From Gammaproteobacteria bacterium (GTDB taxonomy: Bacteria > Pseudomonadota > Gammaproteobacteria > Burkholderiales > Burkholderiaceae_B), in assembly GCA_018812945.1 (NCBI GenBank), contig JAHJCM010000048.1, positions 1 through 44,020 on the forward strand: 44,020 nucleotides of DNA, given 5' to 3'. Position 1 is the stretch's first letter; each line of letters opens with the position of its first letter. The translations under genes were made by a program, and so were the position numbers. Below, in pieces: positions 31,954 through 40,189 of the stretch. The notes below the pieces were generated by a model, which saw only the letters and a program-made list of their open reading frames with translations, ran no database searches and was not told the origin of the DNA.

Positions 31954-32385
31954 ATGTCGTATTCCTTGCTTTTTGCCTCCGCCTTTTTGGCCGCAACTAT
32001 TTTGCCTTTTTATTCTGAAGTGGTTTTGTTTGCCATGATTCGCGCCGGTGAACCCGCTGGTTTGTTGCTGGCCGTGGCCGCAGTGGGCAATACCCTGGGT
32101 TCGGTGGTGAACTGGGCGCTGGGGCGTTACCTTCTGCACTTCCAGCACAAAAAATGGTTTTACTTTAAGCCTGAGCAAATCGAGAAAATGCAGGCCTGGT
32201 TTCGGCGCTATGGTGTTTGGAGTTTATTGTTGGCCTGGATGCCCGTTGGAGGTGACCCGTTGACGCTGGTCGCCGGTATTATGCGAGTGAACCTATGGCT
32301 GTTTATTGTGCTCGTCGGTATTGGAAAAACATTGCGCTATGTGGCGGTAATTTATTTTTCTGAAATGTCGGTGGCCTGGTTTTAA
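31954..32385 (+). CDS. yqaA: YqaA-family membrane protein
   Basis: A 143-residue inner-membrane protein of the YqaA branch of the DedA/VTT superfamily. Hydrophobic helices are at about 5-28, 34-55, 88-108 and 113-138. Family motifs are [12 protein letters not shown] (18-29), [16 protein letters not shown] (45-60) and [20 protein letters not shown] (82-101), followed by [11 protein letters not shown]. It probably transports or flips a small molecule or lipid; no function is established. It starts three bases after the hydrolase gene, so it may handle the substrate or product of the amidoligase pair. Confidence 0.87.
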   Translation: MSYSLLFASAFLAATILPFYSEVVLFAMIRAGEPAGLLLAVAAVGNTLGSVVNWALGRYLLHFQHKKWFYFKPEQIEKMQAWFRRYGVWSLLLAWMPVGGDPLTLVAGIMRVNLWLFIVLVGIGKTLRYVAVIYFSEMSVAWF

Positions 32386-32416
32386 TCAGTTCGAACAAGA
32401 GGGAAACAAAGTAGTC

Positions 32417-33127
32417 ATGAACCCGAGTGATTTGCCCAACCTGGATGCCAACTGTTTCAAGCAGCCTGATCGTGACCTGCTGGGCGACAGCTTGTTGCAC
32501 CCGCCGCGGATTCTGATTTTATATGGCTCGCTGCGTGCGCGTTCATTCAGCCGTTTGGCAGCCGAGGAAGCTGGGCGCTTGCTAACCTTGATGGGGGCCG
32601 AGGTTCGGTTTTTTAACCCGGAAGGTTTGCCTTTGGTGGATGAGGCGAATGAGCAACACCCCAAAGTGCAAGAACTTCGTGAGTTGGCAGATTGGTCGGA
32701 GGGCCAGGTGTGGAGCTCGCCCGAGCGCCATGGTGCCATGACAGGCGTGATGAAAACACAAATTGACTGGTTGCCCCTGACCGGTGGCGCCAAGCGGCCT
32801 ACACAGGGCAAAACCCTGGCTGTGATGCAGGTGTGCGGTGGTTCGCAATCGTTTAATGTGGTGAACCAGTTGCGCGTGTTGGGTCGATGGATGCGCATGA
32901 TCACCATTCCGAACCAATCTTCGATTGCCAAAGCATTCATGGAGTTTGATGAGAACAACCGCATGAAACCTTCGCCGTATTACAACCGCTTGGTGGATGT
33001 AATGGAAGAGCTCATGAAATTCACCTTGCTGACGCGCGGCCATGCGCAATATTTGGTGGACCGCTATTCCGAGCGTGTAGAGTCTGCAGAAGAATTGTCC
33101 AAACGTGTGAACCAGCGCAGCATTTAA
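32417..33127 (+). CDS. arsH: ArsH NADPH-dependent FMN oxidoreductase
   Basis: Flavodoxin-like FMN reductase of 236 residues. The FMN-phosphate loop [10 protein letters not shown] (37-46) is the ArsH signature; [20 protein letters not shown] follows, and [20 protein letters not shown] is in the C-terminal half. Known ArsH proteins oxidise trivalent methyl- or aryl-arsenicals to less toxic forms and also reduce quinones and other dyes. No arsR, arsB or arsC is adjacent, so either it serves redox detoxification generally or the arsenic operon is elsewhere. It begins 31 bases after yqaA and ends 24 bases before modA, in one apparent transcription unit. Confidence 0.94.
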   Translation: MNPSDLPNLDANCFKQPDRDLLGDSLLHPPRILILYGSLRARSFSRLAAEEAGRLLTLMGAEVRFFNPEGLPLVDEANEQHPKVQELRELADWSEGQVWSSPERHGAMTGVMKTQIDWLPLTGGAKRPTQGKTLAVMQVCGGSQSFNVVNQLRVLGRWMRMITIPNQSSIAKAFMEFDENNRMKPSPYYNRLVDVMEELMKFTLLTRGHAQYLVDRYSERVESAEELSKRVNQRSI

Positions 33128-33151
33128 TTTTGAATAGGTAGGCGAAACACT

Positions 33152-33916
33152 GTGTTGAAAACATTGGCCTGTTTTGTTTTACTCATCAGCCTGGGCGCAG
33201 CCCATGCAGGCAGCGCTACAATTGCCGCTGCAGCCACTTTGCGCTACGCGCTGGATGAAATTTCCCCCCAATTTACCAAAGCCACTGGGCACAGCTTGAA
33301 GGTGGCGTATGGTTCTTCGGGCAACTTTTACAGCCAGATTAAACAAGGTGCGCCGTTTGATGTGTTTTTGTCTGCCGATATGGTTTTTCCCCAAAAGCTG
33401 TTGGATGAAAAACTGGCTGCATCGCCGGTATTGCCCTATGCAGAGGGGCGCTTGGTGTTGCTGTTGCCGCGAGAAAGCCGCTTGAGACCCGATGGCACTT
33501 TGGCAGACTTGGCCGCTGCATTGAAGGATGGACGTTTGAGAAAATTGGCCATTGCCAACCCCACCGTGGCACCGTATGGCATGCGCGCGCAAGAAGCGCT
33601 GATGCATGTTGATTTGTGGGTTGAAGCAAAACCGCGACTGGTCATTGGCGAGAATGTGGGCCAGGCGACGCAATTTGTGGCCTCAGGCGCTGCACAGGCT
33701 GGGTTGGTGACCTTGTCGCTGGCCCTTGCGCCCGAGCTGGCTGCACGTACCCAATATGCCTTGGTGCCCCGTGAATGGCATCAACCTTTGGTACAGGGCA
33801 TGGTGTTGATTCGCCCAGATAATCCGGCTGCAAAGGCATTTTCGGATTTCATGAACACAGCACCTGCTCGCGCGGTGCTCAAGAAATACGGCTACGACGA
33901 GGTACCTGGGCGATGA
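33152..33916 (+). CDS. modA: Molybdate ABC transporter, periplasmic binding protein ModA
   Basis: Periplasmic molybdate-binding protein, 254 residues. GTG start with AGG upstream; the signal peptide MLKTLACFVLLISLGAAHA precedes GSATIAAAATLRYAL. The oxyanion site appears as AAATLRYALDEI and GSSGNFYSQIKQGAPFDVFL with the later GENVGQATQFVASGAAQAG. It forms an operon with modB (ATGA overlap) and modC, and follows arsH by 24 bases. No modE or molybdenum-cofactor riboswitch is visible in this short gap, so control may come from elsewhere in the run. Confidence 0.95.
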   Translation: MLKTLACFVLLISLGAAHAGSATIAAAATLRYALDEISPQFTKATGHSLKVAYGSSGNFYSQIKQGAPFDVFLSADMVFPQKLLDEKLAASPVLPYAEGRLVLLLPRESRLRPDGTLADLAAALKDGRLRKLAIANPTVAPYGMRAQEALMHVDLWVEAKPRLVIGENVGQATQFVASGAAQAGLVTLSLALAPELAARTQYALVPREWHQPLVQGMVLIRPDNPAAKAFSDFMNTAPARAVLKKYGYDEVPGR

Positions 33917-34581
33917 TGGATTGGTCTGCGTTTTCGCTGTCCATTCAATTGGCCCTTGGCACTTTGCTGGTGTTGTTGCCCGTGGGTTTGCTGGTAGGGC
34001 GCTGGTTGGCTCGCACAGCGTTCAAGGGGCGCACATGGATTGAGGCTGCCATTTTGCTGCCTCTGGTGCTGCCACCCACGGTGATGGGTTACTACCTGTT
34101 GGTGGCGGTGGGCGGTGGTTCGCCTGTGGGGCAGTGGCTTCAAAACACCTGGGGCATTTCGCTCACTTTCAATTTTGCTGGCCTGTTGCTCGCTTCCGTG
34201 TTGTTCAATATTCCTTTCATGCTGCAACCCATTCAGCGCGCATTCGAATCCATTCCCCACAACTTGAACGAGGCTGCACAGGTGAGTGGTTTAAGCACCT
34301 GGGCCATTTTCACCAAAGTGGAATTGCCTTTGGCCTGGCCCGGCATTTTGTCGGCGATGGTGCTCACTTTTGTGCATACCCTGGGTGAGTTCGGCGTGGT
34401 GCTGATGATAGGCGGGAGTATTCCCGGAGAAACGAAAACCCTGGCGATTTCAATTTACGACAGCGTGCAAAGTTTTGACTTGAATGCAGCCCACACCATG
34501 TCGCTGGCCCTGTTGATGTTCTCGCTGGTGGCGGTGGCCACTTCGCTGTGGCTGTCTGGCCGAAGAAGGCGCAAACCATGA
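33913..34581 (+). CDS. modB: Molybdate ABC transporter permease ModB
   Basis: Inner-membrane permease of 222 residues with about five helices. The EAA loop that contacts ModC reads NEAAQVSGLSTWAIFTKVEL with the conserved Gly, and LPPTVMGYYLL is typical of ModB. The start overlaps the modA stop in ATGATGA. It ends in RRRRKP and overlaps the modC start by ATGA. Confidence 0.95.
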   Translation: MMDWSAFSLSIQLALGTLLVLLPVGLLVGRWLARTAFKGRTWIEAAILLPLVLPPTVMGYYLLVAVGGGSPVGQWLQNTWGISLTFNFAGLLLASVLFNIPFMLQPIQRAFESIPHNLNEAAQVSGLSTWAIFTKVELPLAWPGILSAMVLTFVHTLGEFGVVLMIGGSIPGETKTLAISIYDSVQSFDLNAAHTMSLALLMFSLVAVATSLWLSGRRRRKP

Positions 34582-35744
34582 GCCAGATGCAGCACACAAG
34601 CAGCGTATTGCATGTTGAAATTGAGCAGCAAAAGCCCATGCCGCTGCGTGCAAATTTTTCTTGTGAGGCAGGGCAATTGCTTGCCCTGGTGGGGCCTTCC
34701 GGGGCGGGCAAGTCGTCCATTTTGCGCGTGTTGGCAGGCTTGATGAAACCAGCGAGTGGTCGCATCGAAGTGGGCGGGCAGGTGTGGTTCGACACACAGA
34801 AAGGAATTTTTCAAACGCCTCAGCAGCGTCGGGTTGGTTTGGTCTTTCAGAATTACGCCTTGATGCCCCACCTTAGCGCTGCTGCCAACGTGGCGCTGGC
34901 CTTGCAACACTTGCCCAAGGGTGAACAAATTATTGAAGCGGTGCAGTGGCTCAAGCGCGTGCGCTTGACCGCGGACGAAGCCATGCGCAAACCAGCCCGC
35001 TTATCCGGTGGGCAACAACAACGCGTTGCGCTGGCCAGGGCCTTGGCCCGTCAGCCCCAGTTGCTGTTGCTGGATGAGCCTTTTTCCGCGGTGGATCAAA
35101 TGAACCGTGAAGGCTTGTACCGATTGTTGGCGGAACTGCGGGCCGACCTGAATATCCCGATTGTGCTGGTCACCCACGACTTGAATGAAGCCCGCATGCT
35201 GTGCGACAAACTGGTGGTGCTGGACCAAGGGCAGGTGCTGCAGGAAGGTCCGGCCTTTGAGGTGCATCGAAGACCCCGTAACTCCAGAGTGGCTGACCTG
35301 GTGGGCATTCAAAACCGCTTTCATGGGGCATGGCTTGGACCCGGCCAGGAAGCAGGCGTGGGGCATTTGCAATGGACCCGTGCACTGGATACCCAGCAGG
35401 CAATACCTTCCAACAGCTTTCAGCTTCGGGTGAAGGACAAAGGCAAGATTCCGCCTGGTTTCCCGGTGAACTGGGTGGTGCATGCCGATGGCTTGGCCTT
35501 GAAGCCGGCAGCTTACAATTTGCAGCGTGATGGGTTTGTGGTGTTGCCTGTCCGGGTTCAAGCGCACCGTGACCTCGGTGAACTCAGCTTGATCGATCTG
35601 GTCTTGGATGTGGCGCCGTTCGAGACGCTGAAGATGGCTGTGTCCGGGGCGCAGCGTTTGGGTCTGAAGAAGGGCGAACCCTGTGTGGTGGAAATGAATT
35701 TGGGATTAATCCACATCATGCCAAAAAAACACCGGCAGCAATAA
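34578..35744 (+). CDS. modC: Molybdate ABC transporter ATPase ModC
   Basis: ATPase subunit of 388 residues. Walker A GPSGAGKSS (39-47), signature LSGGQQQR (142-149), Walker B LLLLDEP (162-168) and switch His in VTHDLNEA are all present. The C-terminal 150 residues look like a MobE/TOBE molybdate-binding domain, with a final VVEMNLGLIHIMPKKH. The ATG overlaps the modB stop; a longer reading from 34548 would start inside modB. The last gene of the run. Confidence 0.94.
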   Translation: MSQMQHTSSVLHVEIEQQKPMPLRANFSCEAGQLLALVGPSGAGKSSILRVLAGLMKPASGRIEVGGQVWFDTQKGIFQTPQQRRVGLVFQNYALMPHLSAAANVALALQHLPKGEQIIEAVQWLKRVRLTADEAMRKPARLSGGQQQRVALARALARQPQLLLLDEPFSAVDQMNREGLYRLLAELRADLNIPIVLVTHDLNEARMLCDKLVVLDQGQVLQEGPAFEVHRRPRNSRVADLVGIQNRFHGAWLGPGQEAGVGHLQWTRALDTQQAIPSNSFQLRVKDKGKIPPGFPVNWVVHADGLALKPAAYNLQRDGFVVLPVRVQAHRDLGELSLIDLVLDVAPFETLKMAVSGAQRLGLKKGEPCVVEMNLGLIHIMPKKHRQQ

Positions 35745-35800
35745 ATGGCAAGAGTGCTTAGGTAAAGTACGAGGTCAAGTTCGTAACTAAGTAAGTAACT

Positions 35801-35817
35801 GATTCACTTAGTGAATC
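35801..35817. promoter_or_regulatory. Perfect palindrome upstream of the DUF6351 gene
   Basis: GATTCACT-T-AGTGAATC is a perfect eight-base inverted repeat 57 bases before the lipoprotein start, next to a near-repeat GTAACTAAGTAAGTAACT (35783-35800). A dimeric regulator site is likely; the regulator is unknown. Confidence 0.5.
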
Positions 35818-35874
35818 TGAAAGTGTTGACTTGAAGTATGAAGGTTTGGAGACAATTCAAACTTACAATTCAAA

Positions 35875-38472
35875 ATGAGCAAAACACTTCAGTCCGCGCT
35901 GGCGCTCAGCACGCTTGCGCTTCTTGCCGGTTGCCTGGGTGGCAACGATTCCAGCATTCTGGCTGGGGGTGATGGCCCCACGGTCACCAACCCCAACGAA
36001 GAGACGCCGGTCGAACTGGAGCCGGGGGATGGCATTCGCGTTTTGTCCAATCGTGCCGACTTGATCAGCGACGGCAATGCCTTGGTTGAAATTACGGCCG
36101 AAGACCCTGCCAATTTGCAGAATGTCAAAGTGATGCTGGGCTCCGTGGATGTAAGCGACCAGTTTGCGCTGCGCGAAAATGGCCGTTACATGGGTCGCAT
36201 TCAGGGCTTGGCCTTGGGTGAAAACCGCATCATGGCAGTGTTGAAAAACACAGGCCGAATTGTGACCACCATCACCAATCACCCCAACGGTGGGCCGGTG
36301 TTCTCCGGGCCGCAAGTGCAACCGTGGACCTGCACCAACGAGGGCACCATGGATGCCCAGTGCAATCAGCCGGCCGTGTTCAGTTTTTCATATCTGCCTG
36401 CCAACAAACTGCAACACGTACTCACCAACTCCAATTTCCAGGAACAGGAATTTGCACCCACCTTCTTGCCTTACGATCCGGAAAACCCACCGCCCGCCAG
36501 TGAAATTGCGATGACCACAACCGACAACGGTGTGACTGTACCCTTTATTGTTCGCACTGAACGGGGTGTGCAAAACCGCGATCGTTATCAAATCCGCACA
36601 CTGTTCAACCCGGCCGAGGATTGGCAACCGTGGAAGCCTCAGCCGCAGTGGAATGGCAAAGTACTGATTCACCATGGTGGCAACGTGGGCGTCACCTATG
36701 GTCCGGGCAATCCACCGAATGGTGACATTTCGGGTACAGCGCCAGACGGTGCGGAGTTTTTGCTGGGTGACAGCATTACAGTGGCTTTGGGGCGCGGCTT
36801 TATTGCCACCTCAACTGCCCTGGCCAATTTGGGTCACAACGTGAATCTGGTGACTGCCGCTGAATCGCTGATGATGGAGAAGGAACGGATTGTTGAGCAA
36901 TATGGCGAAATCCGCTACACCATGGGCACAGGCTGCTCGGGTGGTGCGATTGCCCAGCAACACATTGCCAATGCCTACCCTGGTATTTATCAGGGCATCA
37001 TCGTGCAGTGTTCATACCCCGATGTCTGGACCACAGCCACTCAGTTTGCGGACTACAACCTGTTGAACTCCTATTTCGGCAATCGCTACCCAGGGGTGAA
37101 TGAAGCAGACAATTCCCGCCAGTTTCCGCAATTTGCTCCCAACTTCCTGCCTTACGTGCAGTGGAGTGCCGTGTATGGGCATTTGCCAATCAACCCAGTG
37201 CTGTCGGACAACGCATTTTTTCCAAAAGCCTACCCATATGCCCAGAATTGTCGTGGCTTGAATGGCGCGGCCACGCCCTACGATCCAGTCAACAATCCGG
37301 GCGGTTTGCGTTGTGGTTTGATCGATTACATGAGCACCCAGTTTGGCTTCAGAACACCCGATGTGTGGAGTGCCAACGAAAAGAAAATCGGACGTGGATT
37401 TGGTGGTATTCCCTTGGACAACGTGGGTGTTCAATACGGTTTGGGTGCCTTGAAGCAAGGCACCATCACAGCCGATCAGTTTCTGGACTTGAACCGCAAT
37501 ATTGGCGGTTTTGATGTGGACATTCAACGCGTGGCCAACCGCACCGTGGCGGACCCATTGGCTTTGGCCAATTCCTATAGAACAGGCGCGGTGAACACGG
37601 CCGAGCACCTCAGCAATATCGCGATTATCGACTTGCGGGGCCCCGATCCCGGCATCGCACACGATGCTTTCCACAGTTGGCAAATGCGCGCCCGTTTGAA
37701 TGCCACACAGGGGCACTTTGACAACCATGTCATCTGGTTCGGGCAATTGGTGTTGGCCGGTGACTCCACCTACAGCACCGAGGCCTTGCTGGTGATGGAT
37801 CGTTGGTTGAGCCAGATTGAGGCTGATGACAGCAACAAGCCACTGCGCGAAAAAGTAGTGGCCAACAAACCGCGCGCAGCCCGCGACAAATGCTTGTCAG
37901 CGCAAAGCATTTATGCAGATGACGGGCCTTTTGTTCCGCTCAGTGGCAACCTGTTTTATCCAGACCCTGTGTTGCCCATGGCCAATTCAAGCAGTATTCC
38001 GAAGCCACCTCCCGAGGCGGGTCAAATTTTTGATCAGCTCAGCAATCAGGTGTGTGGTTTAGACTTCTCGGCTTTTGACCCAACGGGCATGTCGGGCCAA
38101 CTCACCGGCCCCATTGCAGAGCTGCAACATGTCTTGGTGCAAACCCGGTTTGGCACACCGCGCACAGTGGCGGGTGACGATATTCGCACCCTCACCAACA
38201 AATGCGTATTGAAGCCAGTGGATGCAGCCGACTATGCGGGGGTAATGTCCATCACCGACCCCGCAGCCTTTGTGGCCCAGGTGAAGGAAATTTTCCCGCA
38301 AGGTGTGTGTGACTATACCAAACCGGGAGTAGGTACACAGCCCACACAAACCTGGTTGCGATATGGCACTGCCACCGAGAAGTTGATTGGCGGTACGCCG
38401 TTGCCGGCAAAGCCCGCCAACTCTCGCCAAGGGTGGTCAGCACCTGCTTTTAGAAATGTTAATTCACAGTAA
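35875..38472 (+). CDS. Large DUF6351-family alpha/beta-hydrolase-like lipoprotein
   Basis: An 865-residue envelope lipoprotein: MSKTLQSALALSTLALLAGC (Cys20 in the lipobox). After an acidic linker, an immunoglobulin-like segment (about 50-135, with RVLSNRADLISDGNALVEI) precedes a large hydrolase-like domain. WNGKVLIHHGGNVGVTYG (259-276) and IRYTMGTGCSGGAIAQQHIA (346-365, Ser355 as likely nucleophile) fit an esterase fold. AHDAFHSWQMRAR (about 600) could supply the His. This matches my memory of the DUF6351 family, seen in environmental and steroid-degrading bacteria; the substrate is not known. It has a palindrome upstream and a strong terminator downstream, so it is monocistronic. The ATG has no good ribosome-binding site; GGAGA is 22 bases away. 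Confidence 0.8.
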   Translation: MSKTLQSALALSTLALLAGCLGGNDSSILAGGDGPTVTNPNEETPVELEPGDGIRVLSNRADLISDGNALVEITAEDPANLQNVKVMLGSVDVSDQFALRENGRYMGRIQGLALGENRIMAVLKNTGRIVTTITNHPNGGPVFSGPQVQPWTCTNEGTMDAQCNQPAVFSFSYLPANKLQHVLTNSNFQEQEFAPTFLPYDPENPPPASEIAMTTTDNGVTVPFIVRTERGVQNRDRYQIRTLFNPAEDWQPWKPQPQWNGKVLIHHGGNVGVTYGPGNPPNGDISGTAPDGAEFLLGDSITVALGRGFIATSTALANLGHNVNLVTAAESLMMEKERIVEQYGEIRYTMGTGCSGGAIAQQHIANAYPGIYQGIIVQCSYPDVWTTATQFADYNLLNSYFGNRYPGVNEADNSRQFPQFAPNFLPYVQWSAVYGHLPINPVLSDNAFFPKAYPYAQNCRGLNGAATPYDPVNNPGGLRCGLIDYMSTQFGFRTPDVWSANEKKIGRGFGGIPLDNVGVQYGLGALKQGTITADQFLDLNRNIGGFDVDIQRVANRTVADPLALANSYRTGAVNTAEHLSNIAIIDLRGPDPGIAHDAFHSWQMRARLNATQGHFDNHVIWFGQLVLAGDSTYSTEALLVMDRWLSQIEADDSNKPLREKVVANKPRAARDKCLSAQSIYADDGPFVPLSGNLFYPDPVLPMANSSSIPKPPPEAGQIFDQLSNQVCGLDFSAFDPTGMSGQLTGPIAELQHVLVQTRFGTPRTVAGDDIRTLTNKCVLKPVDAADYAGVMSITDPAAFVAQVKEIFPQGVCDYTKPGVGTQPTQTWLRYGTATEKLIGGTPLPAKPANSRQGWSAPAFRNVNSQ

Positions 38473-38500
38473 TTAATTATTTATCAATTGAACGAACAGA

Positions 38501-38537
38501 GGGGGCTTTACCACGGTAATGCCTCCTTGTTTTTTTT
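38501..38537 (+). terminator. Rho-independent terminator after the DUF6351 gene
   Basis: The stem GGGGGC-T-TTACC pairs with GGTAA-T-GCCTCC (one G-T wobble, one T/T mismatch), followed by TTGTTTTTTTT. The hairpin includes the annotated ATG of the next gene (38519), which questions that start. Confidence 0.88.
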
Positions 38538-40153
38538 CTGACTCGGGCACACTGAATGTATTCAATCCAGTAAATCCGTTCCCCTTGAACTCAGAACAAA
38601 TAACTCCCGATGAGTTGGAGCACAGCCCTGTTGGCCTGATGCAGGTTGATCACACCGGGAGAATCCTCTCCATGAATTCCTATTGCGCCGATATCTTTGG
38701 ATACTCGGTCGCTGAATTGCTGGATCAGCCTTTTGAAATGCTGCTGCCGCCCGAGTTGAGGCCGGGCCACGCCGGGCTGTTTCAGGAATTCGTGCAGTCC
38801 TCAAGAGGCCGCATGATGGGGCAGGGTACCGGGCAAAAATACTTCCCTGCCCACCACAAAGCGGGCCATGAAATTTCCGTTCAAATTGGTCTGAATGTCA
38901 ACAGGGAAGGGGTAAGGCCAGTTGTAATTCTGGCTATTGTGGATGTGACTGACAAAGCCAGGTTGTTGAATGAACTCAAGCATGGCAATGAACGCCTTCG
39001 TCACAAAACCAAAGAATTGATGCAAGTGGTGAGGCAACAGAACCATTTTTTGAACGTGGTCAGCCACGAGTTGCGTACGCCTTTGAATAACTCGCTGGAG
39101 ATGTTGAACCAGCTGTCGGCCACGCAATTGGATGAGGATCAGGCTGAATTGTTTCAAGACCTGGACAAGGCCAATATTGATGTCACGCGCAGTGTAAAAA
39201 TGTTGATGGATTATGCCGACAGCATGCTGGGTGAGCTGCAACTGGAAGAGGAAGAGTTTGACCTGCGTGCCCTGTGGCTTGATCGCTTGCGACTGGTGCA
39301 ACGCGCGCACCCGGGGCAAATTCACTTGCTGCAAATCCGTGAGGAATTCGAATTTGATCCTTTGGTGTTGGGCGACAAAGTGCGCATTGGGCGAATGATG
39401 CACGGCTTGATCGACAACGCCATGAAGTTTTCTGATGCCCACCAGATCAAGGTGCACATTGCCTTCAAAACGGAGCCCCAGGCTCAACTGTTCTTTGAGG
39501 TCAGCGATGATGGAATTGGTATGGCCGATTCATTGATTCAATCGATAGGCCAACCTTTTGCCAATCAATCGGTGCGCCGCACCCGTGGGGGTGGTGGCAT
39601 GGGGGTGGGTTTTTACCTGACCAACAAATATCTTGAAATGATGGGCGGGCAGTTTTCACTGACAAGCCGGGAGGGCGAAGGCACATGCAGCAGTATTCAA
39701 CTGCCACTTAAGTTGATGGGCCGTGCCAGCGCACAAGCGGTGTCTGCCGACAGTGCAGGGGGTGATTTGCCTTTGAGTAATTTGCGGCTTTTGCTGGTGG
39801 AAGACGACCCCACTGTGGCGAAAATCAATGCCATTCGACTTCGCAAACTGGGTGCCCATGTGGTGGTGGCTGGCAATGGTCAAGTGGCCGTTGAAATGCT
39901 TCAGGACAAAAGCGTGAACATTGCCGCAATCTTGATGGACTTGCACATGCCAGTGATGGATGGGTTCAGTGCAACGCGCCACATTCGGGACATGGTTGAG
40001 TATGTAAAAATTCCAATTGTGGCAGTGACTGCGGGTTCGCGTTTGGCTGAATATGCACGTGCCATGGCAGCAGGCATTGATGCCTTTTATTCCAAACCCT
40101 TTGAGCCCAATGTGCTGGTTCAATACTTCAAGGCGCGTGGTGTGATTCGCTAG
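38519..40153 (+). CDS. Hybrid histidine kinase: PAS, HisKA, HATPase, receiver
   Basis: Soluble sensor kinase of up to 544 residues with no membrane segment. A PAS domain is at about 32-145 (SPVGLMQVDHTGRILSMN). A short coiled coil (145-175) leads to the HisKA phosphorylation site His183 in NVVSHELRTPLNN. The HATPase domain has N-box GLIDNAMKFS (Asn300), SDDGIGM and RGGGGMGVGFYL. The receiver domain has phosphoacceptor Asp474 (ILMDLHMPVMDG) and Lys526 (SKPFEP). There is no HPt domain, so a partner HPt and response regulator must exist elsewhere. The ATG lies inside the preceding terminator; TTG at 38585 (38 codons... about 22 residues later) is an alternative start still before the PAS core. 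Confidence 0.9.
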   Translation: MPPCFFSDSGTLNVFNPVNPFPLNSEQITPDELEHSPVGLMQVDHTGRILSMNSYCADIFGYSVAELLDQPFEMLLPPELRPGHAGLFQEFVQSSRGRMMGQGTGQKYFPAHHKAGHEISVQIGLNVNREGVRPVVILAIVDVTDKARLLNELKHGNERLRHKTKELMQVVRQQNHFLNVVSHELRTPLNNSLEMLNQLSATQLDEDQAELFQDLDKANIDVTRSVKMLMDYADSMLGELQLEEEEFDLRALWLDRLRLVQRAHPGQIHLLQIREEFEFDPLVLGDKVRIGRMMHGLIDNAMKFSDAHQIKVHIAFKTEPQAQLFFEVSDDGIGMADSLIQSIGQPFANQSVRRTRGGGGMGVGFYLTNKYLEMMGGQFSLTSREGEGTCSSIQLPLKLMGRASAQAVSADSAGGDLPLSNLRLLLVEDDPTVAKINAIRLRKLGAHVVVAGNGQVAVEMLQDKSVNIAAILMDLHMPVMDGFSATRHIRDMVEYVKIPIVAVTAGSRLAEYARAMAAGIDAFYSKPFEPNVLVQYFKARGVIR

Positions 40154-40158
40154 TACAA

Positions 40159-40173
40159 TGTAATTTTATTACT
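40159..40173. promoter_or_regulatory. HexR box upstream of hexR
   Basis: TGTAAT-TTT-ATTACT matches the HexR consensus TGTAATNNNATTACA except for the last base. It is 16 bases before the hexR ATG, so autoregulation is likely. Overlapping it downstream is a perfect CGGGTT-T-AACCCG repeat (40175-40187) that may also matter. Confidence 0.8.
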
Positions 40174-40189
40174 TCGGGTTTAACCCGGC

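Noticed and set aside
33128-33151. Molybdenum-cofactor riboswitch before modA
   Set aside because: The gap is only 24 bases, too short for the aptamer, and no conserved structure is seen.
38519-38521. Treating the histidine kinase ATG as certain
   Set aside because: The codon lies in a strong terminator hairpin; I kept it as the longest frame but flagged the doubt.
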